Origin: Flavobacteriales bacterium UBA952
GTDB lineage: Bacteria > Bacteroidota > Bacteroidia > Flavobacteriales_D > Crocinitomicaceae
Direction: 5' to 3'
DNA: 64,000 nucleotides
Assembly (NCBI GenBank): GCA_002293185.1
Contig: DBCS01000002.1
Coordinates: 79,423 to 143,422 of the forward strand
Below, one piece after another: positions 1-7,991 of the stretch. Both the position numbers and the translations under genes were made by a program. Position 1 is the first letter of the stretch. The number at the start of each line of letters is the position of its first letter. The notes under the pieces are model-generated. The model saw nothing but the letters and a program-made list of their open reading frames with translations, was not told where the DNA came from and did no database searches.

Positions 1-19
1 ATCGCGTAAAGTAGAATGA

Positions 20-2575
20 TTATAGCAGGCCTTTAGTGCGCAAGAATTCGTCGAGGCTTTCGATATCTGAAAACAAAACTTCTCTGGCTTTGCTTCCTTG
101 AAAAGGCCCAATGATATTCATGCCTTCGAGCTGATCAACAATTCGCCCTGCGCGGTTATAACCAAGTTTGAGTTTACGTTGTAATAAACTTGCTGAGCCT
201 TGTTGATTAATAACTACGATCCGAGCAGAATCGACAAACATATTGTCTATCTCATTCATGTCAATATCTCCACTGGTTTCGGATCCTTCTGCAATATATT
301 CAGGTAGAATTAAAGCCTCGGGATACGCCCGCTGTGAACCAATAAAGTTACAGATTTCTTCAACTTCAGGGGTATCCACAAAACCGCACTGCAAGCGCTT
401 CATTTCGGAGCCAGTAGAAATGAGCATATCGCCACGACCAATTAATTGGTCAGCACCTGAAGCGTCTAGTATGGTACGCGAATCAATTTTTGACAAAACT
501 CTAAATGCAATGCGCGCTGGGAAGTTTGCTTTAATCATACCTGTTATCACGTTAACGGACGGCCGCTGCGTAGCCACGATAAGGTGAATACCTATAGCGC
601 GTGCCAACTGCGCAATACGCGCAATGGGATGTTCCACTTCTTTTCCTGCAGTCATGATGAGATCGGCAAATTCATCTATGAGCACTATAATATATGGAAG
701 GTAATGGTGTCCTTTTTCCGGATTTAAGCGACGCCCAATAAATTTAGCGTTGTACTCCTTAATCGTCCTGACACTTGCATCTTTGAGCAGTTCGTAGCGA
801 TCGTCCATTTCGATACACAAGGAATTAAGTGTATTAACGACTTTAGAAGTATCGGTAATAATGGCGTCCTCCTCTCCCGGTAGTTTGGCCAAGAAGTGCC
901 GTTCAATTTTATTGAAGAGGGTCAGTTCAACTTTTTTAGGATCCACCAACACAAATTTAACTTGCGCCGGATGTTTTTTGTAAAGGATGGATATTAAAAT
1001 AGCATTAAGACCCACTGATTTTCCTTGCCCAGTTGCCCCCGCTACGAGTAGGTGGGGCATTTTGGTGAGGTCAAAAACATACGTTTCGTTGGTGATTGTT
1101 TTTCCCATTACGATTGGTAGCTCGCCGTCGAAGTTCTGAAATTTATCGGAGGCAATAAGCGAGCGCATTGAAACCATTTCTGGATTTGAATTCGGTACCT
1201 CAATACCGATTGTGCCCTTACCCGGAATAGGAGCGATGATTCGGATGCCTAAAGCGGATAGACTTAAGGCAATATCGTCCTCGAGGTTTTTGATTTTTGA
1301 AATGCGAACACCAGGTGCTGGTACAATTTCGTAAAGTGTTACTGTAGGCCCTACTGTTGCTTTGATTTTTGCGATATCGATCTTGTAATGTGAAAGCGTT
1401 TCAACGATTCTATCTTTGTTATTCTCAAGTTCTTCTTTACTGACAGAAACACCCGTAGATACATACTCTTTCATGAGTTCTAAAGGCGGCAGTAAATATC
1501 CTTCTAGGTCTTTGGTGGGATCGTATTCACCGTGTTCACTCACTAATTGTGAAGCGCGGTCTTCCTCTTCAGACATTGGGGTTTTAAAGGGAGTATCGAG
1601 AATTGGATCTGCCCCTAATTCAATTTCAAAGTCCGAGTCAAAGCTGTTTTCTTGGATTGGATCTTTGTCTACTTGAAGAATTAATTCGCTTTCTTGCTCA
1701 AAAATATCATCCTCATCGCCGTCGTCAAAGACTACAGTTTGGGAGATGTTGTCTGCTTTAATTTGGTCCGCTTTGATCGTATTGACGACGTATATATCAT
1801 CAAAAGATGCAGCGTCATCATTCAAGGCTTCTTCATCTGAATCGTTGCCTTGCTCTTTTGTTCCAAAAATACGCTGTAAAAGCGCTCGATAATTTGGGCT
1901 GAATTGAAGCGTAGTGAGGACAAAAAAGGCAATTACATGCATAAATAAGGTACCGAAGCCACCAAAAGTAATTTGCAGCCACTGATTGGTGTAAAAACCA
2001 AAAGCACCGCCAGCATAGCTCATTTGCGGGCTAAAAAACCCTAAGCATATTGAACCCCAAAGCACATAACTAATCGTTACACTTGTTGCCCTTGCTAAAG
2101 GAAGCAGGGCTGTCCCGAATAGAATTTTAAAACCGCCAAGAAACAAAAGGAAAATAAGACCAAAAGAGGGTAGGCCAAATCCGCGGTAAATGAGAAGGTG
2201 AGAAGTCCAGGCACCGAATTTCCCAAGCCAATTCGCTGCTGCAGGAAGTTCGTTATTGAAAATATAGGCGACAAAACTTCTGTTGAGCAGTTGGTCTTGG
2301 TCTTTGGTCCAGGTAAAGAGGTAAGAAATACAGGCTAAAAACAAGTAAATACTCAACAAACTTAAAAGCGCACCAACAATAATTTTAATTTTTGGTAAGT
2401 TGAACCGTTCCTTGAATTTTGCAGCAGCGGAAGGACGGTCATTTGAAGAATTTTTGGTTTCCTTATGACGCCCAAGCTCAGCATCCTCTTGCTTTTTAGA
2501 ACGTGCACGAGTTGGTTCCTCTGTTTTTGGAGCAGGTTTGAAGCTTGATTTTGGGATATATTCGTTTTCTTCCAT
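20..2575 (-). CDS. ftsK: DNA translocase FtsK/SpoIIIE family
   Basis: This membrane-anchored motor pumps chromosomal DNA at the division septum and couples chromosome segregation to cell division. The 851-residue product has a charged N-terminus, a hydrophobic region with about four membrane segments (roughly residues 65-220), an acidic low-complexity linker (about 240-340) and the motor domain. The motor carries Walker A GATGQGKS near residue 513, Walker B VLIDEFADL near 625 and the ATQRPS motif. A winged-helix gamma domain at the end (from about 780, QRKLKLGYNRAGRIVDQLE) should read the KOPS-type polar sequences. Length is typical for Bacteroidota FtsK. The gene lies 89 bases downstream of a GLPGLI-like gene on the same strand. 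The identification is firm; the start at 2575 is the only good ATG before the charged region. Confidence 0.97.
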   Translation of the reverse strand: MEENEYIPKSSFKPAPKTEEPTRARSKKQEDAELGRHKETKNSSNDRPSAAAKFKERFNLPKIKIIVGALLSLLSIYLFLACISYLFTWTKDQDQLLNRSFVAYIFNNELPAAANWLGKFGAWTSHLLIYRGFGLPSFGLIFLLFLGGFKILFGTALLPLARATSVTISYVLWGSICLGFFSPQMSYAGGAFGFYTNQWLQITFGGFGTLFMHVIAFFVLTTLQFSPNYRALLQRIFGTKEQGNDSDEEALNDDAASFDDIYVVNTIKADQIKADNISQTVVFDDGDEDDIFEQESELILQVDKDPIQENSFDSDFEIELGADPILDTPFKTPMSEEEDRASQLVSEHGEYDPTKDLEGYLLPPLELMKEYVSTGVSVSKEELENNKDRIVETLSHYKIDIAKIKATVGPTVTLYEIVPAPGVRISKIKNLEDDIALSLSALGIRIIAPIPGKGTIGIEVPNSNPEMVSMRSLIASDKFQNFDGELPIVMGKTITNETYVFDLTKMPHLLVAGATGQGKSVGLNAILISILYKKHPAQVKFVLVDPKKVELTLFNKIERHFLAKLPGEEDAIITDTSKVVNTLNSLCIEMDDRYELLKDASVRTIKEYNAKFIGRRLNPEKGHHYLPYIIVLIDEFADLIMTAGKEVEHPIARIAQLARAIGIHLIVATQRPSVNVITGMIKANFPARIAFRVLSKIDSRTILDASGADQLIGRGDMLISTGSEMKRLQCGFVDTPEVEEICNFIGSQRAYPEALILPEYIAEGSETSGDIDMNEIDNMFVDSARIVVINQQGSASLLQRKLKLGYNRAGRIVDQLEGMNIIGPFQGSKAREVLFSDIESLDEFLRTKGLL

Positions 2576-2664
2576 GAGGCTTTAGCGTCTAATGAAACGA
2601 AAATACAGTAAAGCGGTACACCAAAAATGAAAAGGCTGCAAACCTATAAACAGTATGCTGTTAG

Positions 2665-3300
2665 TTAATCTTGAGGTGAGGTGCTATTTTGAGTTTGTAT
2701 CTGTTCTAAAAATGCCTCGAGTGGAAGTACTTTGTATTTTTTGTCTGGGATAAATAATTGAATAGGCGGGGTGCGCACATTCCAGTTTCGAAGCTCGAAA
2801 GCCATATAACCGTTATCTGTAGGAATTTGCCCTTTAACTGGTAAACCAGGTGCACCTTTGAGCCCTACAAAGTAACTTGAGGCTATTGTCTTGGTATAAA
2901 GTAAGGGCGTTGTCCCTTTGGTATTTTCTATGATTGCTTCTTTGCAAATGAGCCCATTGACATTTATTTTTCCGCGTTTCACTTTGTAGTCGAGCTTGTT
3001 ATTTTCAGGGAGTGAATCACCGATTTGAACTGCAAAAAATTGGCCATCTATTTCGATTAACGAGAGTAGTTTTTTTCTTTTCAAATGATGGATGCTTTCT
3101 TGGTTTTTGCCATCGGCCATGAGGTAGTTATAACGCACCAAGGAGTCAAGTGCATAGATAAAAAGTTTACCCTCGGTAGTGTCTTTACTGATGAAGTCTA
3201 CGGTAATTAGATGATATTCTAAACTACCAACAAATGGTTTTTGAGCTGAATAAATTTGATCTAAAGCGCAAAATAAGAACAGAAAGATGTACTTCGGCAT
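2665..3300 (-). CDS. GLPGLI-like secreted protein
   Basis: This is a secreted or periplasmic protein of unknown function, 211 residues from ATG 3300. The N-terminus MPKYIFLFLF...YSAQ is a signal peptide ending near residue 20. The rest is a predicted beta-rich fold that contains the segment LKGAPGLPVKG. That segment resembles the GLPGLI signature of a Bacteroidota-specific family of periplasmic proteins (the related DUF4412 family is an alternative), so the family call is tentative. An in-frame TTG two codons upstream (3306) is not preferred, because it would fall inside a TAGCTTTG promoter box at 3304-3311. The gene is divergent from the arginase-family gene and precedes ftsK on the same strand, which may simply be a neighbour. 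Confidence 0.7.
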   Translation of the reverse strand: MPKYIFLFLFCALDQIYSAQKPFVGSLEYHLITVDFISKDTTEGKLFIYALDSLVRYNYLMADGKNQESIHHLKRKKLLSLIEIDGQFFAVQIGDSLPENNKLDYKVKRGKINVNGLICKEAIIENTKGTTPLLYTKTIASSYFVGLKGAPGLPVKGQIPTDNGYMAFELRNWNVRTPPIQLFIPDKKYKVLPLEAFLEQIQTQNSTSPQD

Positions 3301-3303
3301 AAA

Positions 3304-3311
3304 CAAAGCTA
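3304..3311 (-). promoter_or_regulatory. Promoter -7 box TAGCTTTG for the GLPGLI-like gene
   Basis: On the minus strand TAGCTTTG matches the Bacteroidota -7 consensus TAnnTTTG exactly. A TTG at 3335-3337 lies 23 bases upstream and could be the -33 element. Only three bases separate the box from ATG 3300, so transcription would begin at or next to the start codon. Confidence 0.55.
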
Positions 3312-3345
3312 AGTAAAATGGTCAAAAGCATTGCCAAAATAGCCT

Positions 3346-3353
3346 TATCTTTG
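3346..3353 (+). promoter_or_regulatory. Promoter -7 box TATCTTTG for the arginase-family gene
   Basis: TATCTTTG matches TAnnTTTG exactly and ends 23 bases before ATG 3377, giving a leader of roughly 20 bases. No TTG sits at the usual 17-23 base distance. The box is 34 bases from the divergent minus-strand box at 3304-3311, so the two promoters overlap. Confidence 0.5.
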
Positions 3354-3376
3354 TATCAGCCCCCAAAGGGTCCTTT

Positions 3377-4312
3377 ATGCCGAGAAATTTACAATTTATC
3401 TTCAATCCTTCTGAATTAGGAGCAGGCACACGTGGCGCTTCGCTAGGCCCAGAAGCAATTCGAGCTGCTGCCCGTTCCAAAGGAAGCACTTTATTTGCCG
3501 ATTATCCCGTTCAAATTGTTGATCAATACAATGATCTACTCGACCACAAAAGCCCTTTTGTTTTTGCTAAAAATATTGACGGTTTGCGCAGTGTATTTGA
3601 TTCTCTCGAAGAAAAAATGCAAAATTGTTTTACGCATAAAGCCTTACCCTTATTGATATCTGGAGATCACAGTGCAGCAGCAGGTACCTTAGCTGCGCTT
3701 CACAAGTTGTATGGTCAGAAGCGTATCGGTGTCATTTGGATAGATGCACATGCCGATATTCATTCTCCATATACAACCCCATCTGGCAATATTCACGGTA
3801 TGCCGATTGCTGCAGCCCTTGGGCTCGATCACCTTCATTTGGCTAAAAACATGCCAGATTCTGCTACTGTAGGCCATTGGAATGATCTTAAATGCCGTGC
3901 AATTTTACCTCAAGACCTTGTTTATATTGGTGTGCGTGACACAGAAGTAGAAGAAGAACTCCTGATGACAGAATTACAGTTGAAAAATTATACTGTAGCT
4001 GAATTACGCCACAAAGGGCTTTCTGTTTGTTTGGCTGAAATGAGTTCTCAACTGAAGGCTTGCGATATTATTTATGTTTCTTTTGATGTAGATAGCATTG
4101 ACCCAGTAGAAACTTCTTTCGGAACCGGTACTCCGGTTGCCGACGGCTTACATTTTGTGGAAGCAAATGAAATATTGACGTACTTTTCAAAAGACCCAAG
4201 GCTATGCGCCCTTGAAATTGTAGAAGTAAATCCTTGCCTCGACGACGAGAAAAACAAAATGGCAGAGCGCACGCTTGACCTTATCGAAAACATCATTACC
4301 CAACTCTCCTAA
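3377..4312 (+). CDS. Arginase/agmatinase/formimidoylglutamase family hydrolase
   Basis: This is a binuclear manganese ureohydrolase of 311 residues. The metal ligands are visible: H98 in SGDHS, D123, H125 and D127 in DAHAD, and D237 and D239 in SFDVDSIDP. This family cleaves a guanidino or formimino group from arginine, agmatine, formimidoylglutamate or related substrates. The sequence does not decide which; Bacteroidota often annotate this type as formimidoylglutamase or arginase. There is no histidine-degradation gene nearby. The gene immediately precedes argS with a one-base gap (stop 4310-4312, argS ATG 4314), so both are probably on one mRNA. Pairing an arginine-related hydrolase with arginyl-tRNA synthetase is suggestive of arginase but is not proof. 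Confidence 0.9.
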   Translation: MPRNLQFIFNPSELGAGTRGASLGPEAIRAAARSKGSTLFADYPVQIVDQYNDLLDHKSPFVFAKNIDGLRSVFDSLEEKMQNCFTHKALPLLISGDHSAAAGTLAALHKLYGQKRIGVIWIDAHADIHSPYTTPSGNIHGMPIAAALGLDHLHLAKNMPDSATVGHWNDLKCRAILPQDLVYIGVRDTEVEEELLMTELQLKNYTVAELRHKGLSVCLAEMSSQLKACDIIYVSFDVDSIDPVETSFGTGTPVADGLHFVEANEILTYFSKDPRLCALEIVEVNPCLDDEKNKMAERTLDLIENIITQLS

Positions 4313-4313
4313 A

Positions 4314-6215
4314 ATGGAACAACATATTCGTCAAGCCATACTTGCTGCTGCACCCGATTTATTTGGCGTGCCGATCCAGGAATCCTTCATTCAGTTTCAA
4401 CAAACCCGACGCGACATGGAAGGCGATCTCACATTGGTCGTTTTTCCTTTTGTCAAATTATTGCGCTGTACTCCACAAGAGGCTGGAGCTAAGCTCAAAA
4501 TTTGGATCGAGACAAACATTGATGGTGTTTCTCATTGCAATGTAGTGAGTGGCTTTTTAAATATTGTATTTACGAATATGTATTGGCTCGAGCAGCTCAT
4601 CCAAATGCAAAATCAAGCAAATTACGGATTTTCACTAGCCAATTCAAAGCCAACCGTAATGGTGGAATATGCCTCGCCCAACACCAATAAGCCTTTGCAC
4701 TTGGGTCATTTGCGCAATATTTTCTTGGGTGCATCCGTTGCCCAAATTTTACGTGCCGTCGGGCACAAAGTAGTGCGTACGCAAGTCATCAACGACCGCG
4801 GTATTCATATTTGTAAATCAATGCTTGCGTGGGAAAAATTCTCCCCCGTCAATGCGCGAGGTGAGCGTGAAACACCAGCCAATACAGGTCTGAAAGGCGA
4901 TAAGCTCGTGGGAAAATACTACGTCGAGTTCGATAGAGCACTCCAAATTGAAGCGAAGGCAATCATGATACAATGGCAAAGTGGTAACTTTTCTGACACC
5001 CCAGCTGCCATTGAAGAAGCAGTGCTCAATTTTGAAAAAGCTAAGGAAGGTAAAGACGAAAAAGCAGTAGCTGCACTCGATGATAAAATCAAGGAATTAG
5101 CCAAGAACCAAACAACCATCTTACAAGAAGCCAAAGATATGTTGGTGAGGTGGGAGGCACGCGATCCACAAGTTTACTTGCTTTGGTCTACCATGAACGG
5201 TTGGGTGTATGCAGGTTTTGACCAAACTTATGCGCAAATGGGCGTGTCTTTTGACAAGCTTTATTACGAATCCGACACTTTTTTACTCGGTAAAGACCAA
5301 GTCATGGAGGGCATTAAAAGCGGCGTTTTTTATCAGAAACCTGACGGTTCTGTTTGGATAGACCTCACCGCAGATGGGCTCGATGAAAAATTAGTCTTGC
5401 GTTCAGATGGCACCGCTGTTTACATGACCCAAGATATCGGAACCGCCATTGACCGCTTTAAAGATTTTCCGGATTTACACGGTATGGTTTATACAGTTGG
5501 CAATGAGCAAGACTACCACTTTAAAGTGTTGTTTTTGATCCTTCAAAAATTAGGTTACGCATGGGCAAAAAATTGCTTTCATTTGAGCTACGGCATGGTT
5601 GATCTTCCCAGCGGTAAAATGAAATCCAGAGAAGGAACAGTTGTAGATGCCGACGACCTCATGGCAGAAGTTATCGAGAAAGCCAAAGAAATGACCCAAG
5701 AGCGTGGCCACTTAGAAGGCCTTGACAACGCTGCTCGCGAGCAACTTTACACACAAATTGGCTTAGGTGGCCTTAAATATTACTTGTTAAAAGTAGATCC
5801 GAAAAAACGAATGTTGTTCAATCCGGAAGAATCTATCGACCTTACGGGAAACACTGGTCCGTTCTTACAATATGCCCATGCGCGTATCTCTACACTATTG
5901 GAGAAGGCTGCTTATTTACAAACAACACTTTCTTTGGTCACGCCAATGCGCGCTGAGGAAAAGGAAATCATCAAGCAATTGGCTTTGTTTGGCACCACCT
6001 TAGAAGAGGCTGCCAAAGGATATTCACCTGCGCTACTCGCTAACTACAGTTATGAGTTGGTGAAGTTGTACAATACCTTCTACCAAAGCGTTAAAATTGT
6101 CATTGAACCCGATGCAGCCGTGCGTCAGTTCAGACTTTCTTTAAGTGCTACGGTTCGTCAGGTGCTAGCTCAAGCACTAGGTTTATTGGGAGTGGAAGCA
6201 CCCCAGCGCATGTAG
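4314..6215 (+). CDS. argS: Arginyl-tRNA synthetase
   Basis: This class I synthetase charges tRNA-Arg with arginine. The 633-residue product begins MEQHIRQAILAAAP, the usual Bacteroidota ArgS start; a longer in-frame start at 4275 would lie inside the upstream gene and is not used here. An N-terminal additional domain (1-115) is followed by the catalytic HIGH motif as HLGH in NKPLHLGHLRN (about 130). A lineage-typical insert rich in Ala, Glu and Lys follows at about 200-260. The KMSKS equivalent is KMKSREGTVV near 440, and the DALR anticodon-binding domain is at the C-terminus (about 510-633). The gene is convergent with topB with 12 bases between them. Confidence 0.98.
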   Translation: MEQHIRQAILAAAPDLFGVPIQESFIQFQQTRRDMEGDLTLVVFPFVKLLRCTPQEAGAKLKIWIETNIDGVSHCNVVSGFLNIVFTNMYWLEQLIQMQNQANYGFSLANSKPTVMVEYASPNTNKPLHLGHLRNIFLGASVAQILRAVGHKVVRTQVINDRGIHICKSMLAWEKFSPVNARGERETPANTGLKGDKLVGKYYVEFDRALQIEAKAIMIQWQSGNFSDTPAAIEEAVLNFEKAKEGKDEKAVAALDDKIKELAKNQTTILQEAKDMLVRWEARDPQVYLLWSTMNGWVYAGFDQTYAQMGVSFDKLYYESDTFLLGKDQVMEGIKSGVFYQKPDGSVWIDLTADGLDEKLVLRSDGTAVYMTQDIGTAIDRFKDFPDLHGMVYTVGNEQDYHFKVLFLILQKLGYAWAKNCFHLSYGMVDLPSGKMKSREGTVVDADDLMAEVIEKAKEMTQERGHLEGLDNAAREQLYTQIGLGGLKYYLLKVDPKKRMLFNPEESIDLTGNTGPFLQYAHARISTLLEKAAYLQTTLSLVTPMRAEEKEIIKQLALFGTTLEEAAKGYSPALLANYSYELVKLYNTFYQSVKIVIEPDAAVRQFRLSLSATVRQVLAQALGLLGVEAPQRM

Positions 6216-6227
6216 GGTAATATACAT

Positions 6228-7991
6228 TTAGTGCTTACCGAAGATGACTTCATCGGTAAGTTGACGCACCATTACAAACAATTCATCCTTAAATGTTTGC
6301 GCATCATAAGTACCGCGTTCGATCATGCGTAGTTTATGTTCCCATTGCCCTGTTAACTCGGGGCTTTTTAGCAAGTCAAATGATATCTTGTCGATGAGTG
6401 CCATTCCGGTTGGTGTAGCACTGAGGTTTTTTTTCTTTTTCTCGATGTATTGGCGCTTGAAAAGGGTCTCGATGATACTAGCGCGCGTAGACGGGCGCCC
6501 GATGCCATTTTCTTTCATGACTTCGCGCATTTCTTCGTTTTCGACAAGCTTTCCAGCAGTTTCCATGGCGCGCAGCAAGGTAGCTTCAGTGTAGTATTTG
6601 GGAGGGCTGGTTTTACCTTCGTGGATATACGGTGCGTGTGGGCCACTTTCTCCTTTGGTAAAAAGCGGTAAAATTTTGTCCTCGGGGTTGGTTTGTTGTG
6701 CTTTGAGATCCTCGTAAAGCATGCGCCAGCCTTTGTCGAGGACTTGCTTGCCAGTTGCTTTGAACTCGAGCGCTTCCACTTTGCCAATAACTGTAGTATT
6801 GGATACTTTGCATTCTGGGTAAAAAGCGGCTATAAACCGACGGACAATGAGGTCGTATACGCGTTGCTCATCGGGGCTGATACCAGATGGCGCCACACCA
6901 GTTGGGATGATCGCATGGTGATCTGTAATTTTCTTGTCGTCGAAAATCTGTTTGGATTTCTTGATTGGCTTGCCTTCAAGTGCTGTTGTAAAACGCTTGT
7001 AGTCTCGGAGGCCACTGAGAATCCCGGGAATTTTTGGGTGTAGATCTTCAGAAAGATATGTGGTGTCTACACGCGGGTAGGTCACTAATTTTTTTTCGTA
7101 AAGACTCTGGACTTTATTAAGGGTTTCTTCTGCAGAGTAGCCATAATAACGGTTGCCGTCTACCTGAAGCGAAGTAAGGTCATAGAGTCTTGGATTGCCT
7201 TCTTTGGCATCTTTTTGCTCAAAGCTGATGATTTCAAAGGGTTTGCCTTGGAGATAATCGAGCCCTTTTTGCGCTTTTTCTTTGGTTTTGAGTCGATCAA
7301 TTTGGCAATTGAACTCTGTTTCTCGATAAATTGTTTTGAGTTCGTAGAATGTTTCGCTTTTGAAGGCTTCTATTTCTTTTTGACGCTGAACAATCAATGC
7401 AAGCGTTGGTGTTTGAACGCGCCCAACGGAAAGCGTTTGTTTGTCACGGCCATATTTGCGTGTAAAAAGCCGCGTACCGTTGATCCCTAAGACCCAATCC
7501 CCAACCGCCCTGGCGTTGCCTGCAGCGAAAAGGCGGTCAAAATCTGAGCCGGGCCTTAGTTTTTTAAAACCATCTTTAATGGCTTCTTCGGTCAGAGAAG
7601 AAATCCAGAGCCGCTTGACCGGCACTTTGCATTTGGCCTTAAGCAGCACCCAGCGCTGAATGAGTTCTCCTTCTTGCCCAGCATCTCCGCAATTGATCAC
7701 CTCTGTAGCTTGGCTAATCAGGCGCTCAATAACATGGAACTGCTTTTTAGCGCCGTCGTCGCCGCGCAGCTTGATGCCAAATTGCGCCGGTATGATAGGT
7801 AAATCTTCTAATTTCCAGTATTTCCAATTGGGGTTGTAGTCTTCGGGGTCTTTGAGTGAACACAGGTGTCCATAAACCCAAGTGACAGCATAGCCATTGC
7901 CTTCTAGGTAGCCATCTTTGCGGTTTTTGGCACCTAAAATTTCCGCTAAGTCGCGGGCAACACTTGGCTTTTCAGCGATGCAAACAATCAT
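6228..7991 (-). CDS. topB: DNA topoisomerase III, short form
   Basis: This type IA topoisomerase relaxes and decatenates DNA through a transient 5'-phosphotyrosine. The 587-residue product has an N-terminal Toprim domain starting MIVCIAEKPSVARDLAEILG, a strand-passage core with SVGRVQTPTLALI, and the active-site tyrosine in VTYPRVDTTYLS (about residue 280). Two features are unusual compared with E. coli. The Toprim DxDxE element reads GDAGQEGEL, so the second Asp is Gly. The protein also ends shortly after the core (ends VIFGKH) with no Cys4 zinc ribbon. To my knowledge similar Toprim wording occurs in other Bacteroidota TopB proteins. The start overlaps the dsbD stop by one base (TAATG), so it is probably translationally coupled to dsbD. 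Confidence 0.94.
   Translation of the reverse strand: MIVCIAEKPSVARDLAEILGAKNRKDGYLEGNGYAVTWVYGHLCSLKDPEDYNPNWKYWKLEDLPIIPAQFGIKLRGDDGAKKQFHVIERLISQATEVINCGDAGQEGELIQRWVLLKAKCKVPVKRLWISSLTEEAIKDGFKKLRPGSDFDRLFAAGNARAVGDWVLGINGTRLFTRKYGRDKQTLSVGRVQTPTLALIVQRQKEIEAFKSETFYELKTIYRETEFNCQIDRLKTKEKAQKGLDYLQGKPFEIISFEQKDAKEGNPRLYDLTSLQVDGNRYYGYSAEETLNKVQSLYEKKLVTYPRVDTTYLSEDLHPKIPGILSGLRDYKRFTTALEGKPIKKSKQIFDDKKITDHHAIIPTGVAPSGISPDEQRVYDLIVRRFIAAFYPECKVSNTTVIGKVEALEFKATGKQVLDKGWRMLYEDLKAQQTNPEDKILPLFTKGESGPHAPYIHEGKTSPPKYYTEATLLRAMETAGKLVENEEMREVMKENGIGRPSTRASIIETLFKRQYIEKKKKNLSATPTGMALIDKISFDLLKSPELTGQWEHKLRMIERGTYDAQTFKDELFVMVRQLTDEVIFGKH

Noticed and set aside
4275..4313. Upstream start for ArgS inside the arginase-family gene
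   Set aside because: The family start MEQHIRQAIL is at 4314, one base after the upstream stop; the 13 extra residues are unlike ArgS.
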